A DNA stretch of 45,646 nucleotides from Anaerovibrio sp. (lineage in GTDB: Bacteria > Bacillota > Negativicutes > Selenomonadales > Selenomonadaceae). The notes beneath the pieces are model-generated. The model saw only the letters and a list, made by a program, of their open reading frames with translations, had not been told where the DNA came from and searched no databases. Position numbers and translations under genes: made by a program. The stretch is from the NCBI RefSeq assembly GCF_024697385.1, contig NZ_JAILFV010000203.1, forward strand, positions 1 through 45,646. Reading direction: 5' to 3'. Below are positions 41,738-45,646 of the stretch, piece after piece; the stretch's first letter is position 1; each line of letters begins with the position of its first letter.

Positions 41738-42788
41738 TCTCATCCTGTTCAGTCTTCTCAATCATCATTTTTCCCTTAATCCAGCCGCCCATTTTATCGG
41801 AATGATTAATGAAATCAAGCAATCTGTCCATATTTTTTGCCTGTCCATGCACCACAAGCCCTTTAGCTGGCTCCGCCACAATTTCAGATAATACAATTCC
41901 TTCCGAAGAAGAACACGAAAGATATACCATTATACTGTATCCGGAAATACCCAGGCCCTTTTCCCCCAAGCCTGCCAAGGTGACCAAGTTTTTTTTCCCA
42001 TCAGCTGTCAGCTTTTCTGTTTTTGAATGTATACGAACAGTTTCCTCCATCAGGGCCAGCTGCTGCTTTTTTTCCCTGCACTCTGTCTGCAGGCTGTTAT
42101 GCCACAGATGTCCAACACTCCCCAGAATCAATCCGGCTGCCATACTGAGGGTAAAAAGCAGTACACTAATCCTGTCCCACCTCCATTCAAAAAACAATTT
42201 TGGAAGACGCATCAGGCAAAGGGAGTCATTTTTCAGATAGCTCGCTATTCCCCCCAATAATTTTATATAAGTCACATCAAGCGCTTCAGGTGTAAACTCC
42301 TGCCAATCGACAAAGCAGTCAACCTGCCCAGCATTATTTGGCAATCCAATAACCCCTGATATCACCAGCTCATTTCCATATTCTTTTGCAAGTTCTTCGA
42401 CCCTTTCTGATAAAATTGTTTTTATTGTCAGCCGGGATCCATCATATTCATAACCCCATAAACAATTATCAGCATATAAGTATTTTATCTCCAGGCTAAC
42501 TGCCTGATTTACCTCTTTGGCAGTGAGCCCCGGTATATCCTTTATCACTGTATCAAATTCATTGTCACTGAGGCAAAGAATGATTTCAGAATCACCTGAC
42601 AGCTGCAGCATTCTTTCTAAGATACGGCATTCCGGCTTATTCCCTGCATCAGTCACCATATCCAGCCCTTCAACAATAATTTGGCTGGTTGACAACGCGG
42701 AAACCGCCAGGACATAACCTTTATTTTCCGTACAATATAATGCTGAAATATGCCTTCTTTCTTTCCTGAAAAATTGCACCAGCCTCAA
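41700..42788 (-). CDS. GspL-like fused PilM-PilN protein
   Basis: 362 aa. The N-terminal about 200 residues resemble a shortened PilM/actin-like cytoplasmic domain (LTAKEVNQAVSLEIKYLY is the clearest stretch). One membrane helix follows (207-229), then a coiled coil (about 232-262) and a PilN-like periplasmic domain. In type IV pilus systems these are usually two genes, whereas T2SS GspL has both in one chain. The start is a TTG immediately after the preceding stop, with GGGGA about 9 nt upstream. The assignment rests on architecture and context more than on strong motifs. Confidence 0.72.
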   Translation of the reverse strand: MRLVQFFRKERRHISALYCTENKGYVLAVSALSTSQIIVEGLDMVTDAGNKPECRILERMLQLSGDSEIILCLSDNEFDTVIKDIPGLTAKEVNQAVSLEIKYLYADNCLWGYEYDGSRLTIKTILSERVEELAKEYGNELVISGVIGLPNNAGQVDCFVDWQEFTPEALDVTYIKLLGGIASYLKNDSLCLMRLPKLFFEWRWDRISVLLFTLSMAAGLILGSVGHLWHNSLQTECREKKQQLALMEETVRIHSKTEKLTADGKKNLVTLAGLGEKGLGISGYSIMVYLSCSSSEGIVLSEIVAEPAKGLVVHGQAKNMDRLLDFINHSDKMGGWIKGKMMIEKTEQDENGYIRFTCKGKI

Positions 42789-43211
42789 TCAAAACATTCC
42801 CCTCAGACAACATTCACCGGTTTCCCTGTCTACATCCAGACAATAGCCACACTGAACCTTTATCTCATTTTTTCGGACCACTGCCCATATTATCAGCGTA
42901 TTACCCACTACCCCTACATAGGTATCACACTCCATGTCAGAGGGAACAATGTAATTTCCTGTTTTATGCAGCCCCTCCTGATAACACAGTATTTCCTGTA
43001 CCTTTTCACTGTTCCCTGAAAGGAGCCTGTATTCCCTGTCACAGGAATTTTCTGCCACCATTCTCATATCTTCCCTCAAAATATCTGTTTCTACCAGCCT
43101 CAGCTCATTCTGCTCCATAATCCATATTATTCCAATCATTATTCCTGCCAGGGCTATTATTACAACCCCCAGCAGTGAAAGACTCCCCCTGTCACAGGAA
43201 CGCATCATCAT
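42789..43211 (-). CDS. Pilin-like minor protein in the GspK/PilX position
   Basis: 140 aa. A short basic leader ends in RG, followed by SLSLLGVVIIALAGIMIGI, a single hydrophobic helix, and a small cysteine-containing C-terminal domain with about six Cys. The leader-helix layout is pilin-like, but +5 after the glycine is Leu, not Glu. GspK also lacks a bulky conserved start but is usually over twice this length. Three consecutive ATGs stand at the start; the second or third fits the GGAGGA best. It overlaps the preceding gene by 20 nt. Confidence 0.6.
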   Translation of the reverse strand: MMMRSCDRGSLSLLGVVIIALAGIMIGIIWIMEQNELRLVETDILREDMRMVAENSCDREYRLLSGNSEKVQEILCYQEGLHKTGNYIVPSDMECDTYVGVVGNTLIIWAVVRKNEIKVQCGYCLDVDRETGECCLRGMF

Positions 43212-43743
43212 ATTCCTCCGTTCCCTCGAGGCTTTTTTTCCATATACAATAACTGTACAAGACGGTATCCATCTGAATTTCCTGACCGGTTATACCATTT
43301 GCTACATCTATTTTAATCCGTACTTTATATGGAGAAATTTCCCTGAACTGTATTTCCCTGATGTTCACATATTTTTTATTGTCCAGGCTGGATATAGGTT
43401 GGCCATTATAATATAAAATACCTGTTTTTTCCGGACCTCTTGAGAAAGCATACCTGATTTTTCTTTCACTGCCATCAGAAGAGCATTGTACCAGCTCCAT
43501 ACTGTTTCCTTCTGTGATGGTAATTTTTTTTGCGCTATGAACAGCATCATACAGGGTGTCCATGATAAACCTTATTTCCTCGACACATTGCCAATAGCTT
43601 ATCAGCCCTACACATCCTCTGCTCAATTCTCCATATACAAAGAATATTCCTGAAATCAATACCATATAAACCGGTAATAAAACCATCAGCTCCACCATGC
43701 CCATGCCGTCATCCGATGTCAACTGCCCCTTATTCCATTTCAA
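43192..43743 (-). CDS. Minor pseudopilin, GspJ/PilW-like
   Basis: 183 aa. The class III signal is seen as DDG followed by MGMVELMVLLPVYMVL: cleavage after Gly and Glu at +5 of the mature protein. The hydrophobic N-helix is followed by a beta-rich domain. Length and order suit GspJ. The start is TTG with GGTGG 9 nt upstream, 1 nt after the preceding stop region. Identity as J rather than another minor pilin is inferred from gene order. Confidence 0.7.
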   Translation of the reverse strand: MKWNKGQLTSDDGMGMVELMVLLPVYMVLISGIFFVYGELSRGCVGLISYWQCVEEIRFIMDTLYDAVHSAKKITITEGNSMELVQCSSDGSERKIRYAFSRGPEKTGILYYNGQPISSLDNKKYVNIREIQFREISPYKVRIKIDVANGITGQEIQMDTVLYSYCIWKKSLEGTEEYDDAFL

Positions 43744-43744
43744 T

Positions 43745-44089
43745 TTACTTTTCCACCAAATCCCTTTTCCGTTTCAGACTGCACCTCCTGGTTCCTTCCT
43801 GCCATGTACATTCCCCATACAATTCACCAGTGCCATGCTTTTCTGTTTTTACCGTATAGCTGATACTGCCGGGTACCAGCAGACTATCAGTACCACAATC
43901 ATTTTCCATAACGGCCCGGTCCATTTTTTCCCTAAGCAGGATGTGCGCCACAACGCGATGCTCAAAATATATCACTGAATCAAAGGATACTGCACTGCAT
44001 TTAACAAAACCTGTTAATACAATCAGGGTAATGACCCCCAGAAGAACCTCCAACATCATATACCCCCTGTCATTACCATGGTCATTCAA
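43745..44089 (-). CDS. Minor pseudopilin, GspI/PilV-like
   Basis: 114 aa. The prepilin signal is DRG followed by YMMLEVLLGVITLIVL, with Glu at +5. The small size matches GspI. The start is TTG, overlapping the H-like gene stop by 8 nt. The soluble part holds three cysteines. Its class as a pseudopilin is clear; the exact subtype is from position in the cluster. Confidence 0.72.
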   Translation of the reverse strand: MNDHGNDRGYMMLEVLLGVITLIVLTGFVKCSAVSFDSVIYFEHRVVAHILLREKMDRAVMENDCGTDSLLVPGSISYTVKTEKHGTGELYGECTWQEGTRRCSLKRKRDLVEK

Positions 44090-44561
44090 TTCTTATTCTC
44101 CCCACTCTGTCAATTATTACCCGAGACTGTTTATCTCCCAGGCTGATTGTATACATTCCTGCTGTAGCTTCCCCATTGGGCCAAAACATAATTTCAGCCC
44201 TGTTGCAGCTGATATTAATATCACTTCCGTATGACCAGCTCGTCAGCAGCTTTTTGCCTGACCTTAACAGGATTTTATGCTGGGACTCCTCAAGTATCAG
44301 TCTTGGCACCGGCTCATATGTCCGTCCCTCAGCCTCTTTAAAATAATCTGTATAGGTGCTTATTTCCCTGACATATTTCAGCCTGTGATATAAAACAGAG
44401 GCTTCATATTCCAGACGAAATTGATCAACTGCTGTAAACAGTGGCATTATCATCCCCGTCAAGGCCGCAATAATACTAATTGTCACCAATAAATCCACCA
44501 GCCCGACTCCCCTTATATCTGCAACAAACTCAGCCAGGCTGCCAACGCATCTTTTCCCCAA
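44082..44561 (-). CDS. Minor pseudopilin, GspH/FimT-like, Asp at +5
   Basis: 159 aa from the chosen TTG at 44561 (AGGA 5 nt upstream). This gives an 18-residue leader ending in DIRG, then VGLVDLLVTISIIAAL. The +5 residue is Asp instead of Glu. The frame is open to 44651, which would need a very long leader. The start region lies inside the end of the prepilin peptidase gene (49-nt overlap). The C-terminal half has the H-type pattern with FWPNGEAT near the end, as in GspH/FimT proteins. Confidence 0.68.
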   Translation of the reverse strand: MGKRCVGSLAEFVADIRGVGLVDLLVTISIIAALTGMIMPLFTAVDQFRLEYEASVLYHRLKYVREISTYTDYFKEAEGRTYEPVPRLILEESQHKILLRSGKKLLTSWSYGSDINISCNRAEIMFWPNGEATAGMYTISLGDKQSRVIIDRVGRIRIE

Positions 44562-45103
44562 ATCATTCCTGCTGAGCCTCCCAGAGCCATAAAGGGACCA
44601 AAAGGAATTGTAATCATTCCGGCCTGCCATAAATGTATCCCCTTGTACCACAAGTAAAATAAGCCATATATCCCTCCCGTGACAAAGGCGATGTATACTG
44701 CTGCCAGAGATGCCTCCGGTCCCAGCCAGATTCCCAGTGCAAAACCAAATTTAACATCACCTGCCCCAAGCCCATTTCTGGATACGACCCGCAAGACAAA
44801 AAGGATACCGCCAAATACCAGGGATCCCTCCAGACAAAGCCCCAGGGCTGCCCCTTGTCCATAGCATGAAAATATAAGCCCCGTAAAGCCAGTAAGCGCC
44901 GTGAGCTGATTAAACAATCGTCCATAATAGTAATCAAGTACCCCACACCCGATAATCAATAAATTAAATACAGCCAGTTTAAATGGTTGCTGCAGATCAC
45001 CTGTCATATAAATTTCCGGCACTGTCACACTGATCCACCAAAGCAAGACCATCCTTTGATTGCTTTTTAAAATACTTACCAGCCCATACTCCGACACTGC
45101 CAT
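44513..45103 (-). CDS. Prepilin peptidase, compact form (A24 family)
   Basis: 196 aa membrane aspartyl protease that cleaves prepilin leaders. The two catalytic aspartates are visible: D57 in GVLDYYYGRLFNQLT and D116 in the GxGD motif GLGAGDVKFG. The N-terminal cytoplasmic methyltransferase region with its zinc cysteines is absent, so N-methylation of pilins is not expected from this protein. ATG at 45103 overlaps the gspG stop (TGATG) and has AGGAG 8 nt upstream; the frame is open to 45151 without support. Confidence 0.88.
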   Translation of the reverse strand: MAVSEYGLVSILKSNQRMVLLWWISVTVPEIYMTGDLQQPFKLAVFNLLIIGCGVLDYYYGRLFNQLTALTGFTGLIFSCYGQGAALGLCLEGSLVFGGILFVLRVVSRNGLGAGDVKFGFALGIWLGPEASLAAVYIAFVTGGIYGLFYLWYKGIHLWQAGMITIPFGPFMALGGSAGMIWGKDALAAWLSLLQI

Positions 45104-45492
45104 CAGGGCTTCTCCTGACGACCAAAATCTGACAGCCTGTAGCCCTGACACAGAACTTCATTTTCAACTGGATCTATTGCATAAGAATCCACATCAATTT
45201 CAATTGCACTGCCATCCCGTAATAAGCACCGTCCCTTTGGGGGATGGATATCCTGTGCATTTCTCACATAATCGTCTAATGCCTCTATTTCTGAGGGATA
45301 AGTTCCATGCTCTGTATAATACATCATCACCGCACCATCCAGCACCTGCAGATCAGCCTGTATACGAGCTGTATTGGCCATTGCAATGGCATTATTGTAT
45401 TTTGGCACGGCAATGGTCAAAATTATCCCCACAATAGCCACATACACTATCAGTTCAATCATTGAAAAGCCTTTGTCTTCCCTTAACACCAT
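45103..45492 (-). CDS. Major pseudopilin, GspG/ComGC-like
   Basis: 129 aa. A short leader ends in DKG, then FSMIELIVYVAIVGIILTIA: Phe at +1 and Glu at +5, a standard class III prepilin signal. VPKYNNAIAMANTARIQADL continues the amphipathic helix. HGTYPSEIEAL is typical of GspG-type pilins. It is the first gene of the visible cluster, with GGAG 8 nt before ATG. The repeat element lies just upstream. It could be a T2SS major pseudopilin or a competence/T4 pilin. Confidence 0.88.
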   Translation of the reverse strand: MVLREDKGFSMIELIVYVAIVGIILTIAVPKYNNAIAMANTARIQADLQVLDGAVMMYYTEHGTYPSEIEALDDYVRNAQDIHPPKGRCLLRDGSAIEIDVDSYAIDPVENEVLCQGYRLSDFGRQEKP

Positions 45493-45510
45493 ATCCTGAT
45501 CTCCTACTTG

Positions 45511-45553
45511 TTATAACGCCATTGTTCAAATTTTTCTTCTTTAGAAGAAAAAT
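45511..45553 (-). repeat. 43-bp dispersed repeat with perfect palindrome (copy 2)
   Basis: 40 of 43 positions match 15721-15763. The palindrome at 45530-45553 is ATTTTTCTTC, loop, GAAGAAAAAT. It ends 19 nt upstream of the gspG start, and TATAAC at 45511-45516 (minus strand, preceded by GCGT) could be a -10, though the leader would be very short. Confidence 0.8.
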
Positions 45554-45646
45554 CTTCCAATTAGCGTTTCAACGAGCTGGGAGATATGCTCGCCAGCTGT
45601 TGTAGTTTGTTTTCCCCCACCTAAAGAGGAAGGGGACATCTTAAAG
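45554..45646. repeat. Structured intergenic element at the right edge (distal module, copy 2)
   Basis: It contains a hairpin AGCTGG/CCAGCT (45575-45580 and 45593-45598) with inner GAG/CTC, and the 27-bp module 45614-45640 that matches 9249-9275. On the minus strand CCCC-CCT and AGG-GGGG arms can pair. A short frame on the minus strand is open from the edge to a stop at 45541, but it is probably chance. The element may continue beyond the window. Confidence 0.6.

Noticed and set aside
41700..42788. GspL-like gene as a frameshifted pair of pilM and pilN
   Set aside because: The frame is continuous, with a single membrane helix placed as in GspL and no internal stop, so a natural fusion is simpler.
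45541..45646. Short minus-strand frame open from the right edge (34 codons) over the structured element
   Set aside because: It runs through two hairpins and a repeat module whose other copies have different frames and stops. It could be the end of a gene beyond the edge, but nothing supports that.

Overview
The window reads as a chromosomal segment of a low-GC, diderm, anaerobic Firmicute, most likely a member of the Negativicutes (Selenomonas/Veillonella relatives). The reasons are: the 5' end of a 16S rRNA gene with a Negativicutes-like start; the delta, epsilon and beta subunits of a Veillonella-type sodium-pumping methylmalonyl-CoA decarboxylase; the anaerobic (early cobalt insertion) cobalamin pathway; LL-diaminopimelate aminotransferase; and a pseudopilin cluster in type II secretion-like order, which fits a cell with an outer membrane. 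The genus cannot be fixed from what is visible. Nearly all genes lie on the minus strand, codirectional with the rRNA operon.

Layout, left to right. 1-714: 5' end of a 16S gene leaving the window at the left edge, with a long leader, boxA and two tandem promoters. 715-9192: nine-gene cobalamin operon (transcribed cbiC, cbiA, cobU, cbiP, cbiB, cobS, pduX, cobD, cobC) for corrin amidation and nucleotide-loop assembly. 9519-9884: stand-alone receiver protein on the plus strand. 10061-15681: second cobalamin operon (cbiD, E, T, F, G, H, J) for the corrin ring. 15860-20353: smc-ftsY. 20565-22327: mmdD, mmdE, mmdB. 22506-28080: c-di-AMP/cell-wall operon cdaA-cdaR-FAD protein-glmM, ending in the cobaltochelatase cbiK. 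28478-33263: ilvE; acpS and nnrDE (NAD(P)HX repair); motA-motB. 33815-37329 (plus): lysR, dapL and a DUF815 ATPase. 37414-39347: capA-like lipid- or membrane-anchored phosphatase and a small HTH regulator. 39413-41079: aroC-aroK. 41165-45492: pilus/secretion cluster (pseudopilins G, H, I, J, a K-like protein, prepilin peptidase, a GspL-like fused PilM-PilN and PilO/GspM). The right edge is a structured non-coding repeat.

How the parts fit. Seventeen cobalamin genes are present. The cobaltochelatase is in the c-di-AMP operon rather than with the others, and cbiL is not in the window. Cobalamin would serve methylmalonyl-CoA mutase, whose product methylmalonyl-CoA is the substrate of the sodium-pumping decarboxylase partly encoded here, so B12 synthesis and the energy metabolism of a succinate/propionate fermenter are linked by function (inference). 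DapL and CdaA/CdaR/GlmM feed and control cell-wall synthesis.

Most of the window is ordinary core genome. The less ordinary items are: (i) a dispersed structured repeat (43-bp and 27-bp modules, with palindromes) found upstream of both cobalamin operons and the pilus operon; (ii) the compact G-O-H-I-J-K-L-M pseudopilin cluster with unusual N-termini; (iii) cbiK coupled to glmM; (iv) a near-identical direct repeat inside mmdD/mmdE; (v) an extended V1 helix in the 16S gene; and (vi) a structured leader before lysR. I did not find a clearly new defence or mobile system.
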